A DNA stretch of 64,000 bases from the NCBI GenBank assembly GCA_023052935.1, contig CM041292.1, positions 198,268,299-198,332,298 on the forward strand. Reading direction: 5' to 3'. Positions 11,240 to 22,336 of the stretch are shown here, piece after piece. Positions within the stretch are counted from its first letter, which is position 1. Every line of letters starts with the position of its first letter. Both the position numbers and the translations under genes were made by a program. Origin of the DNA: Piezodorus guildinii (taxonomy: Eukaryota; Arthropoda; Insecta; Hemiptera; Pentatomidae). The notes below the pieces were generated by a model. That model saw only the letters and a list, made by a program, of their open reading frames with translations. It ran no database searches and was not told where the DNA came from.

Positions 11240-11731
11240 CCATAACTAGACGGATTAATTATCGATACTATAAGACCCGCAACCTTCGGACCGAAAGAGA
11301 CAAGCCATTGTTCCAGATATAAATGTAATCTTGACTACGGAAGAACAAGATTCCTGTCTAACAACCTGTAACGACCAACGACAAGCTGTTTGACCTGCTT
11401 TCGGTTTCTCTGAAACCTGTACTCGTTCATTCCTGTAAATTATAAAAGTGGCACAGTCGTGTAAAATGCCTTAATTTGTACCACTTCCTCGATGTTATAC
11501 AGGAACCTACTGCCCCAAAAATATAGAACTATTATCTATCTCGCTAGAACAATATAGAAGACGAATTTATTTACCTTTAATAACTACTCTCTAAATGGGC
11601 CACTTTAGCCAACAGTTAACGAACAGATTCCGGAACCTCTACAAACGTTTTTACGATAACTTACACGGACATACCATTGCATTAATGAAAAACGTGCCCC
11701 ACAACACTCGCAGAAACCTGAAAAGAAGTTA
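11240..11731 (+). pseudogene. decayed Jockey-like LINE interrupted by a mariner
   Basis: The end of this stretch reads YKRFYDNLHGHTIALMKN, then TRRNLKRS, a variant of the LINE C-terminal end (RRLKR...RDLL). The coding sense resumes after the mariner at 12,640 with a 'tgaaggacctcgtagcataa' block equivalent to the RDLL stop region. Earlier bases are degenerate. Confidence 0.55.
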
Positions 11732-12637
11732 TTGGGTTGTTTCACATGAAATGTCCGTTTTTATAGTTTCTGAAATACATAAAGGATTTTGCAGGTCTCT
11801 GTTGTTTTCTTTCGAATGTTTACATATTTAAAGTAAACAGTTACTAATCTGCTACCTTGGTATTATAAACATTAGCTTCCCAATCAATTACCCACTTTTT
11901 AGTATACCTCAAAATATAAACATGGAAACACGCGATTTTCGAGTAATATTTTTGTACGAGTTTAAACTCGGCCATTCAGCAGCTGAGGTCGCTAGAAATA
12001 TTTGCAAGGCGTTTGGGGAAGGGAGTATTAATGAACGGACCATTCGCCGTTGGTTTGCTAAGTTTTCAGCTGGGGATATCGACTTGGAAAACTTGCCCCA
12101 AGGAAGATCTCCGTCCTTAATTGACAACGATGTCCTCAAACGTACAGTAGAAGGAAACTCCTACCAAACAGCTAAAGGAATCTCAGCACAACTACCGTTT
12201 CCAGACATTTAAAGTGTATTGGGAAAGTAAAAAAGCTCGATACATGGGTACCTCATGATCTCACTGAGCGGCAGCAAGACCCCATGTTTCAAAACATACG
12301 GTGCAAAAATTGAAAGAACTGGGCTACGAAGTTCTTCCGCACCCACCATATTCTCCCGACGTGTCTCCAACAGATTACCACCTGTTCAGGAATTCAGACA
12401 ACTTCGTCAAAGGAAAACTTTTTGAAAATGATGATCAAGTGAAAAGTGCGATTTCAGATTTCGTTTCACTTCAAAGCTCAGAGGTTTTCAGTTCGGGGAT
12501 AAAAAAGTTGGTGTCACGTTGGGAAAAATGTGTAGAAAAATAAGGTAAATACTTCGAATAAAATTATCTTGTTTTCATATTGTATTTTTAATAAAAATCC
12601 TTTACCTCGAAAACGGACATTTCATGTGACACAAGCA
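11732..12637 (+). mobile_element. non-autonomous mariner, copy 1, with internal deletion
   Basis: The 906-bp element is flanked by TA, with ends TTGGGTTGTTTCACATGAAA and, at the right, the complement of the same TIR (AAAACGGACATTTCATGTGA). Transposase remains lie at 11,922-12,210 (METRDFRVIFLYEFKLGHSA, then NERTIRRWFAKF: the helix-turn-helix domain) and 12,304-12,543 (KLKELGYEVLPHPPYSPD, then TDYHLFR: third catalytic Asp region). The first two catalytic Asp blocks are missing because sequence after the TERQQ-like codons runs straight into the C-terminal part. A frameshift lies near 12,190. It sits inside a LINE fragment. Confidence 0.9.
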
Positions 12638-12639
12638 TA

Positions 12640-12680
12640 TTTATGAAGGACCTCGTAGCATAAATGTCAATTATGAAACA
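12640..12680 (+). pseudogene. LINE fragment resuming after the mariner
   Basis: 'tttatgaaggacctcgtagc' is the equivalent of the LINE C-terminal RDLL block; together with 11,240-11,731 it gives the pre-insertion sequence around a single TA. Confidence 0.45.
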
Positions 12681-12714
12681 CACGAGGAAGAGGTTATTAA
12701 TCGATATTAATATT

Positions 12715-13295
12715 AATTAGTCCCTGTTGAACTGATCCGATACCTAGGACTTTATCTTGACATACGACTAAGTAAGGAATCTTCATACCAGACTGAAACG
12801 ACAAGAAACTGCTCGACGTTTTCGACTACTTCAACACTTACTAGACAAACGTTCTAATCTTCCAGTAAACTACAAACGGCTCATATACATTGCTATTATA
12901 AGGCCAATCTGTAGTTAAGTTTTAGGGCTCTGCTAAAACATAAAATTCTTGTAGAATCCAACCGTTCGTAAAATCCTCAACGCTCCCAAGTTTGTCACGA
13001 ACAAACCCATCCACCATGATGTGTTACTGATTTGGTTCGAGCCAAATACCTCTACTTCCATGAAAAACTCCGTTCCCACTCTAAGCCATTAGTTTCAATC
13101 ATTTCTTCCTCGTTAATTTCAGATAATCCTCCGAGGCGTCTGAAAAGAAGATGTCCTCGAGACCTTCTAGTTTAGAATATTTTTAGAGTGCTGCCGACGG
13201 ATAGCTTCTCTACAAGTCTTTTTCATGTATATTTTATTTTAGCCTATTTACTATTAATGTTTATAATACATTCTTAAACATCAATAAATCACTTT
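12715..13295 (+). pseudogene. Jockey-like LINE 3' fragment
   Basis: The sequence reads through an 'iRYLGLYLDIRLS' block (Jockey 'vkYLGl.LD.rl'), degraded coding, then 'cctccgaggcgtctgaaaag' and 'gagaccttctagtttagaat', the conserved 3' end. An AT-rich tail with AATAAA lies at about 13,285. Multiple frameshifts. Confidence 0.65.
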
Positions 13296-14394
13296 TTTTT
13301 AAAATAATTATTAATTTATATTTATGAAACAACTAGGTATAAATCAGGAAACAATTTTGTATTAATTCAGGCCTATAAACAAGTCATTAACTGGTGACTC
13401 ATCTATATTATAAAAAATATATATAAAAGTATCTTCCAACCTTCCCGTTTTTTTAAAATAAAAATTTCCTCTTGTGACATTTTATTCATCCGATTAATTT
13501 AAAAGGCGTGAATGTAATTAAATAAAAGTAAGAGTAATCAAATGTTTTCTTAATTAATTGATGTTGCATAATGTGTATATACAGATTTTTTTTTTACGAT
13601 CGAAACGTATTCTTCGTCGTAAAAAATAATATTAATCATTGCATTAGATATTAAAGAAAATGTCTTCATAGGTATGTTAACTCAGTCGTAAAATCGTTTC
13701 CCTTATGCCTACCATAACCTTACATATGACTGTTGCTGATAGCCAAAATAATTAATTTAGAACTGGTAGTAATTAAAACGATGTAGTAATGTCTTTAGCT
13801 ATTTCGTTCATAATAAAAATATAATATCTATTATTTTGAAATAACAGGTAAATAAAATAGGATTGTGGATGTTATGAAATATTAAATATTAAGAAACCAT
13901 GATAATTAACCAGTAAAACTTTTTATAGTGCACATTTAATTTGAATACTTTTTTTTTTTAGTCTGCAATTTTTCTATGAGGAAAACCTTTTCTAAGACGT
14001 TTTATTGTAATGTTCTTATGACAACTTTATGCTAATGACTTTTTTATTAAAATCTATTTTCAGGTATTTTTGTCCAGGATTTTCCTAAATTTAGACATGG
14101 GATTCTCTTGAGTGTAAAGACTTTCTGAAAGACCGACCAGATCACCAATATCAAGTTGTAACATGTTGCGGTTCCTAAGGAAAAAATTACATTCCCATAA
14201 CATTCCGTTATTTATTGTTTTAGTTATTATTATTATTAAACTGAATCAATCAAATTTATAGGCTATATCATAAAACTGAGTCCTTTCACAAATCCTTCCT
14301 AGTTAGTTCTTCTTTAATTCTGAAGGAATACCTTGCTTTTATTCAAGCGAATCTTAATCTTATGATCAATTGTTATATATAAATAGATATGTGG
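13296..14394. other. no gene recognised
   Basis: Very AT-rich; no open frame, repeat family or RNA gene that I can support. Confidence 0.45.
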
Positions 14395-14399
14395 GTTAG

Positions 14400-14655
14400 A
14401 TGGTTCACCTGTTGTGTAGTGGCTAGCATCACAGCTTTCTATGACCGAGGTCACGAGTTCGAACTCGGCACTTTGATTTTTTTAAGGGAGTAATAGGTGT
14501 ATGGTTATCCCGTTCTTCGGAGGGGATGTAAAATGGTGGTCCTAAACCAGATCCAACACTCTCTGCCTCCAAAAAAAAAATTAGGACTCCCACTGTAACA
14601 TTGTCCGGCAGGCCACACTAGCATAAAGTGAGGTCAAATAAATAAAAAATAAATG
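14400..14655 (+). mobile_element. SINE S1, diverged copy
   Basis: Head 'gtagtggctagcatcacagc', B box GAGTTCGAACTC, body 'gttcttcggaggggatgtaa' and tail GTCAAATAAATAAAAAATAAA match S1 at 10.0 kb. Confidence 0.8.
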
Positions 14656-15058
14656 TGTGTAAACGTTGCTAAAATATTTAAATATAGATCTAAATATGTA
14701 AATAAAGTAATCACTAGAGCATTATGTGCTGTTTATTTGTCTTGTTTTGAAGGGAATTGGTACGAGAATATTGACATATTTTTTAAAAATTTAAAATAGG
14801 TAATATTTTTTCTTTTACTGTGCTCCAATCTTGATTCTGGCAAAGCTATTATACTTTTTACTGTTTTTTATAGGTGCGAAACTTGATTGCTTTTTCGAAG
14901 ACAGAAAAGTTTGCAGTCAATAAAGTCTTCCAAAATAAATTATTATGCAGAGTCAACGATCCAAGTAAGAATGAATCAACTAAAGAAACGCATAATCGCA
15001 GATAATACACCTGATCATAATTATCGAGGTGATATCACGGTAAATTTTTGGATATTTA
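14656..15058. other. no gene recognised
   Basis: A 73-codon frame at 14,887-15,108 runs into the foldback element and has no recognisable features. Confidence 0.4.
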
Positions 15059-15210
15059 GGGGTACTCACTACGTTTGCTATAGCATGCTATTTGTGTTAT
15101 TTTACTAAACCCGTCGAGTTTCTACAGTTATTTCCTGTATAAAATATATGGGTTTAGCACAATATCACAAATAGCATGTAACGTAGCATAGCAAACGTAG
15201 TGAGTACCCC
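15059..15210. mobile_element. 152-bp foldback MITE with TA target duplication
   Basis: Terminal inverted repeat GGGGTACTCACTACGTTTGC at the left and its exact complement at the right; arms are about 55-60 bp with a short spacer. TA flanks both ends (15,057-58 and 15,211-12). It encodes no protein. The TA target suggests mobilisation by a Tc1/mariner-type or similar transposase, but the ends match none of the mariners here. Confidence 0.85.
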
Positions 15211-15212
15211 TA

Positions 15213-16864
15213 TTGTGTCAATAAGCGATACGTCTACTGGAAAATACTATAGTTTCAATGTGAAATCTTGAGCTAAGTGGGACAAATGTGTTAAGACTGA
15301 AGTACTGGTAGAGAATCTCCTAGGTGAGCCACCTAACAAATCAATCATTTACCTGAGCTAATATGAATCTGATAAAATATATATTGTTTGAACGGGTTTC
15401 ACGTTATGAAAATAACTATGGTCAGCTGTCTTAATTAAACCAGTTCTTTGTTTTAAAAATATTTTTATATATATATTTTTTTATTTGCTGCTGTTAAACA
15501 AATATTGTTTTCCTTGTTCCAATTATTCTAGAGAGGCTATATTCCAAGAATTATAGTCTTTATCTTCTTTTTATTCTATATTTGGACAGAAGAGTTGATG
15601 TGTTTATTTACAACTAACATAATCGTAAATAACATTGTGCTAATATAATCCTGCTAAATATATATGATAATAATTTAGCCAAATAGAGGTTTATCGCCCT
15701 ATAAAGACGATAGCGCCTGATGCAACGCCTCAATGTAATGCGGTTAGTGTATCACTACGCGCCGTCCCCAAGAACCACAGCCTCATTAAATATTCCGCTT
15801 ATTTTAAAATCATTCTTATCTCAAATGATATTTGTATTCTGTTTGTGTGCATATGGTATATCCTTATCTTTAGTCTCCTTATCTTCATATCTCAAACTCC
15901 TAACATCCGGGATAACTACATTCCATAAAACACCAAGTTATTTAAGGTTCAACGATTCTCACAATAAAATGATATTTCTTTTATATTATTCATGATTTCC
16001 TTGTTAAAGGACAATAACGAAGTAAATCTTTACAATTTATTAAATCGAAAGGCGTTAAAAATTTAAATTAAACAACTTTTAAAACCTTCTGTACTAAATG
16101 GGATAAATGCACAATCCCTCAAAATAAAAAAATAAAAATACAATAATGATATTAATAATTAATTCAAAACCCTAAAAAATATAAACGTCGAAAAATAGAA
16201 AGTTATTTTTTACCTTAAAAGAATAGGGTAAACCCAACAGTTATTGACACCCTGTACAGTCATTGACATCCCAAAGTTTAACTTAAAGAAATAAGTAAAC
16301 AAGTCCGAATTTTATATCAAGATATACATGAATCTAATCTTTGAAGGGTCCCCTCAGTCATTTATGATGTATTTGTGTACAAAAATAATCACAGGGAACG
16401 TTTCCAAATTAATACCCCCGCGGTTTCTGTTGATATCATGTTAAAGGCTAAAACCTTATGATTTTGATAAGGATTCCCATCCAATTTTTTTATTCTACTC
16501 TTTTCCCACATTTTTTGTAATAAAAGTAATAAGTAGTTTATTCTGTTTGTTAATCTATAATTAAATTGCAAATATGCAGAAAAAGGAGAAACCTCAAGCT
16601 TCCATAAGGTGAGGTATTAGAAGAAAATAAGGGGCTATGAAAAAAAAAAATTAAAGTGTCTGGAGTTATTTTAAATTAAAATAATCAACTTAAATGTTAT
16701 AATTCAAGAATGAAAATAACTGGTCATTTTTTCCCAATGTATTTAGTTATTGACACCCCATGTCAGTAACTAAATTTTTATTTTTTATTTAATATTGATG
16801 GCTCTGCTTTTATTTTAATAGTTTAATCTTCCTGATAAATCTGTAATGTCATTTTTTGAAACAT
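15213..16864. other. no gene recognised
   Basis: Open frames at 15,720-15,995 (+) and 16,389-16,571 (-) lack domains and splice context. AT-rich non-coding sequence as far as I can see. Confidence 0.4.
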
Positions 16865-17125
16865 TTTATTGGTATTTACAACTGTATTAACAAAAAAAAT
16901 ACATCAAGTAAATGTGATGTGTTATATAATACAATTACATGATATACATGTAGAGAAGCTTCCCATTGGAAGCACTCTAAAAATATTCTAAACTAGAAGG
17001 TCCCGGGGCTATTTCCTTTTCAGGCGTCTCGGAGGATTATCCGGAATTGAAGAGGAAGGAAGGATTGAAACTAGTGAGTTAGAGTGAGAATGGAGTTTGT
17101 CGTGAAAGGATTGATCGAGCTAATG
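16865..17125 (-). pseudogene. Jockey-like LINE 3' end, reversed
   Basis: Complement of the recurring LINE tail: 'cttttcaggcgtctcggagg', 'gagaagcttcccattggaag' and the 3' UTR ending 'tttacaactgtattaac'. Coding sequence extends to about 17,125. Confidence 0.7.
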
Positions 17126-17371
17126 TTGTTTTAACTTAAATTTTTGCGTAACTAGTTGTTGTTGTTTTGGTTTTAAGGGCAAAAAACTGCGAGTGGTTAT
17201 TATTACCCAAAACATCTTCGAAAGACGATTAAGTTACTTATGAAAAAAAAAAAAAAAAAAAAATCGATTCTCAATAAACAATAAACATTATGACCTAATC
17301 GGAACGGCACACATAATGATTAGCAACACAAAGTAAAACAGAAAACTGTAAGTAAAAATAACCCGAATGTG

Positions 17372-17492
17372 TTAGATGAGTTGGTATAAATGAATGTTCT
17401 TCAACAATTGAATGACACAGTCGACAGCTCGATCACTATCGCCTAATGCCTCAGAGACATTACGTGGTACGCTACATTTTACAAATTCCCTA
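17372..17492 (-). CDS. candidate terminal host exon, unrecognised protein
   Basis: A 121-bp minus-strand open stretch follows an acceptor (ctaatatgtacag) preceded by a long T tract. Starting after one leftover base it reads REFVKCSVPRNVSEALGDSD, then RAVDCVIQLLKN, ending in a stop at 17,372. The balanced composition and the splice acceptor suggest a real last exon. I recognise no family. The upstream T tract is the complement of a very long A run, so a retrocopy junction is an alternative. Confidence 0.35.
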
Positions 17493-17507
17493 CTGTACAT
17501 ATTAGGC

Positions 17508-17508
<1 letters not shown>

Positions 17509-17593
<85 letters not shown>

Positions 17594-17613
17594 ATATATA
17601 TATATATATATAT
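17509..17613 (+). repeat. 83-base poly(A) run followed by (TA)n
   Basis: Uninterrupted A from 17,509 to 17,591, then TTATATA... to 17,613. Open frames through it (poly-Lys or poly-Phe) are artefacts. Confidence 0.95.
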
Positions 17614-17789
17614 ATTGATTAAGGCCAATATACATTATTACATCTTAATTAAGGAGAATTTGGTTATATCTCATCAGGATTATTGGATTTTCTCTCTCAA
17701 ATTTATTTTACCTTTGAATTTTTTTCGGCTATTTTTTAAATACTGGTATATCAAGAAAACTAGCTTCATTCACGAAGGAAAGAAAGCAA

Positions 17790-18035
17790 CACATGTAATT
17801 CCTTACGATTTTACAAGGGTTCGAACCCGGCAGTTGGCCCTTTCTTAAAATGAGTAAACATCTTTTTCATCGTTCTTCAGACTAGACGAAAATTGGTGGT
17901 CTCTAATCTGCACGATATCAGTTACTCAGTAAAGATCCTTATTCTAAAGAACCTTTATAGGATTAGAATATAGGATTCTCTTTATAGCAATATCCGATTG
18001 GTCACTGTAGTATAAACATACGCTAAATGAATAAT
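17790..18035 (+). mobile_element. SINE S1, degraded copy
   Basis: B box GGTTCGAACCCGG (17,818-17,830), then 'cgttcttcagactagacgaa' and 'aaagatccttattctaaaga', diverged versions of the S1 body. Confidence 0.65.
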
Positions 18036-18234
18036 ATTATAAGAAAGCTTTTTAATTTTTTTCTTACTGTAACATTTTTTATAAATTTAGAAAATGTATT
18101 AAATTTTCACTAAAAAGCAACTATATATGTAGTTATTCATACATTTCTACAAAAAAAAAAATATTAGGTAATTTATTTCGATTCTAAATTTCTATACGTA
18201 ATAAACTAATATATATAAAATATTTTTTTTTTCT

Positions 18235-19425
18235 TTATATCTTTATTTACACCTGTCAGAAGATGTCTGACAATCATCAAATGTGTTGGACACAAGTAAG
18301 ATTAGACATGATAGGCATGGGAAAGTAAAGTGCCCAGCAGCACCCCTTCCAAGGCTTTAATCTAGCTGAGGAGGTCCCTCATCCAGCTTCGTTTTAGCCT
18401 TCTTCTGACCGGCATTTCAGCAACTGACATGTCGTTAATCAGTCTATTGTTGTGTCCGTTAAGTTTAGTGTGAAACCGAGAATAGAGTGTTCGTATATGT
18501 TGGTCAACTGTTGGTTGCTGTAAGTCCGTATGTAGGGTTCTGTTGTTTATGTACCAAGGAGCTGTAGTTATGAGTCTTAAAATTTTGGATTGAAATGATT
18601 GCAGTTTTTGTATTTGAATCTTTTTTGCTGAACCAAAAATCTGTGAAGCGTAAGTCCATATTAGCTTAAGAAGGTATGTGTATGTATTCAGTTTCTGTCT
18701 AATTTTTAATTTTGATGATTTTGAAAAAAGAGAGTATAGTATTTTCAGTCGGTGGTTGAGAGTCTGTCTTTTTATCTTGACATGTGGGCCCCAAGTCATC
18801 CTTCGATCGAGTGTCAGTCCTAGGTAATGTACAGAGTTTGTCTGAGGAATTTGGTTGTTGTCGATAAAAATTGGTGGGCAAGTGTTTTGTCGTAGTGTAA
18901 ACGTTACGTGTTTTGATTTGTCGTGATTTATACGAATTTTCCAAAGATTGTACCAATTTCTTGCCAGACTTTATCAAACGCTTGGGCAACATCCAAAAAT
19001 ACCCCAGTTGCGTATTGCTTTTTTTCTAGTGCTCCTGCAATGAAGTCAGTAACTCTGTGTAATTGATGTGTCGTTGAGTGTGACATGCGAAAACCGAATT
19101 GATGGTCAGGTATTATTTTTAGCTCAGTCAGTATGTCAACCAATCTTTTATAAATTAATTTTTCAAAAAGTTTAGAGCATATCGGAAGGAGACTTACAGG
19201 CCTGTAAGAGGAAGGTTTGTACATGTCTTTATCTTTTTTGTGTATCATTTTTATGATTGAGTATTTCCACTGTACTGGGAATTTAGTTGTCCTAAGTATA
19301 CAATTGTATATTGTCGTGAGGAACACTAGAGCTTTCTTGGGCATCAATTGGAGCGCCTCGGCAGTTATTAAATCATAACCTGGGACTTTTCTTTTAGGTA
19401 AGTTTCTGATTTGTTGAAAATAAAT
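18235..19425 (-). pseudogene. Jockey-like LINE, 5'-truncated and internally deleted
   Basis: On the minus strand, reading from 19,425: IRNLPKRKVPGYDLITAEAL, then SYRPVSLLPICSKLFEKLI, HQFGFRMSHSTTHQLHRV and FLDVAQAFDKVW, which are reverse transcriptase motifs 0-A with the first catalytic Asp. The sequence then jumps straight to VHYLGLTLDRRMTWGPHVK, so the Y/FADD box and neighbours are deleted. After frameshifts come the C-terminal region (TYASQIFGSAKK, RLITTAPWYINNRTLHTDLQ) and RRRLKRSWMRDLLS with a stop at 18,362. A 3' UTR follows to about 18,235. No endonuclease domain is present. Related short tails occur at 26.0 kb and elsewhere. Confidence 0.88.
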
Positions 19426-20089
19426 TGAAAAAAAAAATGAAAACAAAAATTCAAACGATCAGAGTCCCCTTTTATATAGTTTTTCACAGTCAATTATATT
19501 AGATCACGTGAAAAAAATAATTTTTCATTTAATATATTTTCATCCAGAGTTATAGAATTTTGGCTATTAAATCACAGGTTATGAATTTTAAAGTACTATA
19601 AAATTATAAAGTACTAATAAACTGCTTTAACATTCCATGGTATCACGCTATTCATTTGTTAGTTTATTTGCCATAGGTTAAAATTATAATAATCTCTGTA
19701 ACTTTAATTCTGAATTCCGTTGATTAAACCATTTTAGGTTTATTGTAGAAGCTTCATAATTCTGAATAGACTTAATTCTGCACTCACGTTTCCTGAAATG
19801 AAATCGATTTTGCTATATTTCCTTTAGGAGAAGGTAACGACTATAACACCTAATTGAATAATTAAGCCTAAATTGAGCAATTATTCACAGAGACAAGGAA
19901 AATTAATTGATTTCACAAATCCCTCGACAGATAATGACCCTTGGAGAGAGAGAGCATTAGACTCGCTAACGTTTCCTCATTGCCCAAGGATGGCTGTAAA
20001 TTTAAGCTTTAAAATTAAACAAGCGCTCTGTGAAGCCGTTTCCTCATAGCGGCAATAACCAAATTAAATGATTAGGCTAATATTATACA
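19426..20089. other. no gene recognised
   Basis: AT-rich; nothing supported. Confidence 0.4.
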
Positions 20090-20255
20090 TATTTTTGCCT
20101 ATCCAGGTTTTATTAGGATAGGGATCTTTAACGAGCACCTGAAATCGCACTGGCTCGGGGACAACCTTTTAATGTTTTCTCCGAAGTACGGCATAACTGA
20201 GGATTTTCTACTCCCGTTAAATGCTAGCCACCCAGCTACAAGTGATCACTCTACA
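20090..20255 (-). mobile_element. SINE S1, reversed partial copy
   Basis: 'tatccaggttttattaggat', 'agggatctttaacgagcacc' and 'aagtacggcataactgagga' are the complement of the S1 body, ending in 'ccacccagctacaagtgatc', the complement of the head. The tRNA middle is shortened. Confidence 0.75.
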
Positions 20256-20284
20256 TTAATGTTTGAATTTTACCACATGTAATA

Positions 20285-20660
20285 GGGGTTATAGAATTGA
20301 ACTTTGGGACTCAACTAAACCTTCGAATTCTTCACATATCTAATCCTTACGATCCGAAATCCTTAATGCTAACAAATAACCTCATCCATAATGAACTTAG
20401 TGTTCAGCATGTTGTTAATCTGGCCCGAACAACGTATCTCTCCTTTCATACTAAACTCCACTACCATAACACACTCGTTTCAATTCAGCCTCCTCGATTC
20501 CTGATAATCCTACGAGGTTTCTGAAAAGACGATGGCTGCGAGACCTCCTCGTTTATAATATTTACCGGAGTGGTGGCAATGGGTAGCTTCTCAGCAAGTC
20601 TGATTTATGTATTTTATTTATTAACATATTACCTGCTTTTATTATGTAATATTATCCAAT
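20285..20660 (+). pseudogene. Jockey-like LINE 3' end
   Basis: Degraded C-terminal coding sequence to 20,524 followed by 'ctgaaaagacgatggctgcg', 'agacctcctcgtttataata' and the conserved 'gtagcttctcagcaagtct' 3' UTR. Confidence 0.7.
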
Positions 20661-20745
20661 TTAATGTTTAATCATTATCTTGTACTGATATTCAACGAAT
20701 TTGAACTTATTACAATTTTGAGAGTAAAATCCAAAATTAACATTC

Positions 20746-21158
20746 ACATAATGTCTATATAAGACTACATGAGAACAAATAACTTTTAAAAAATATATTG
20801 CAATGCATTACCAGTTGTAGAAAATTTCGTGTTAATTTTTCCAAAAAGTTTAGTTCTTCGATAGTATATTATACATCTAATTACACTAATTTCTAGAAAT
20901 CAGTTTTTAACTTAGGAAAATATTTCTCTTTTGTTTTCATACAAAATTTGTTCATGGTTTACATTTATTAATTTTTTTGATACTAATACTATGAGCTATT
21001 GAAATGTGGTTAATTCATAGTTTACACTAAAGACCGTCAAACAAAGTCAATTTTTTTTTTTTTATTACTTTAACTAAAAAATAGGTGAGCCAATTATAAC
21101 GAAACACTTTGTGTAGATCCTAAAACATAAACAAAACTCGAATAACTAATTTCCATTC

Positions 21159-21201
<43 letters not shown>

Positions 21202-21460
21202 TCAGTCCTCGACTGTTGATAATTTAAGTTTCTGTTGTTCTCAGGTTTCAGTCAATAAATAAACAATTTTATCTATGCGACGTTTCGAGAATTTATTGTT
21301 CTCATAATCATGCAATTTTGGACAAAATAGTGTCTTAATAAGACGTGTAGTCCACCAACTTTAAAAGAACACTGCTTCAACCATTGATGAAATTGTTTAT
21401 TCATTGACTGAAACCTGAGAAGAACAGAAACTTAAATTATCAACAGTCGAGACCTGATCA

Positions 21461-21500
<40 letters not shown>

Positions 21501-21871
21501 GAATGGAAATCAGTTTCTACATAAAGTGTTTAGTTATAATTGACTCACCTAGTTAGTAATAAAAAAAATAGACTTTGACGGTCTTTAGTGTAAACTATGA
21601 ATTAACCACATTTCAATAGCTCATAGTATTAGTATTAAAAAACTAATAAATGTAAACCATGAACGAATTTTGTATGAAAACAAAGGAGAAATATTTTTCT
21701 AAGTTAAAAACTGATTTCTAGAACTTAGTGTAATTAGATATATAATATACTATCGAAGAACTAAACTTTTTGGAAAAATTAACACGAAATTTTCTTCAAC
21801 TGGTAATGCATTGCAATAGATTTTTTAAAAGTTATTTGTTCTCATGTAGACTTATATAGACATTATGTGAC
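20746..21871. repeat. 1.1-kb palindrome (inverted repeat pair) with (TA)n in each arm
   Basis: Left arm 20,746 to about 21,265 is complementary to about 21,395-21,871 (for example 'cataatgtctatataagact' against 'agacttatatagacattatg', and 'ctcgactgttgataatttaa' against its complement). The arms are similar but not identical and include (TA)n tracts near 21,160-21,199 and 21,466-21,496. The centre holds 'gcgacgtttcgagaattt', a degenerate hammerhead-like motif on the minus strand. A related but unpaired fragment lies at 30.6 kb. Confidence 0.85.
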
Positions 21872-21908
21872 TTATTTTATTTATACTTGAGTCAAGTTAA
21901 ATAATGAA

Positions 21909-22046
21909 AAAAATTATAATTATAATAAATAGGCGATTATTAATAATATATGAGACCGCACCAACGTCTGGGATCGGACCGCCTCCACGCAGGGAGGAAG
22001 AGATGAAAGTTGGTTTGATGACCGTCCTTGACCGCGACCGGGGTCA
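21909..22046 (-). CDS. candidate terminal host exon, low certainty
   Basis: The minus-strand acceptor is strong (ctttccccttttgttccag), followed by CpG-rich sequence in an AT-rich region. Two frames stay open: TPVAVKDGHQTNFHLFLPAW..., ending YY-stop near 21,952, and DPGRGQGRSSNQLSSLPPCV..., ending near 21,909. I cannot choose between them and recognise neither. Confidence 0.3.
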
Positions 22047-22336
22047 CTGGAACAAAAGGGGAAAGTGAGAGTCTTCTTATATCATCCTCAGGCTTCTTCC
22101 TCTTCTCTTCTCCGGTATCTGGAATCTCAAGAGGTCGAGGAACTATTGGAGGTCAAAATTGTAGTTATAATGTTCGCCTCGTGGAGATATGATCATATAA
22201 GCGTTCCATATCTCAATCCCTATCACGTAATTTTATCCTTAAACATTTAAGATTCAATCGATACAAATTATTAGAATATAGCTCTATAAACGAATGTTAT
22301 TAGCAGTTAATTATACAATATAATTATATAGATATA

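Noticed and set aside
17372..17635. Long poly-Phe or poly-Lys open frames across 17.4-17.6 kb
   Set aside because: They are translations of the poly(A)/poly(T) run; only the 17,372-17,492 part is kept as a candidate exon.
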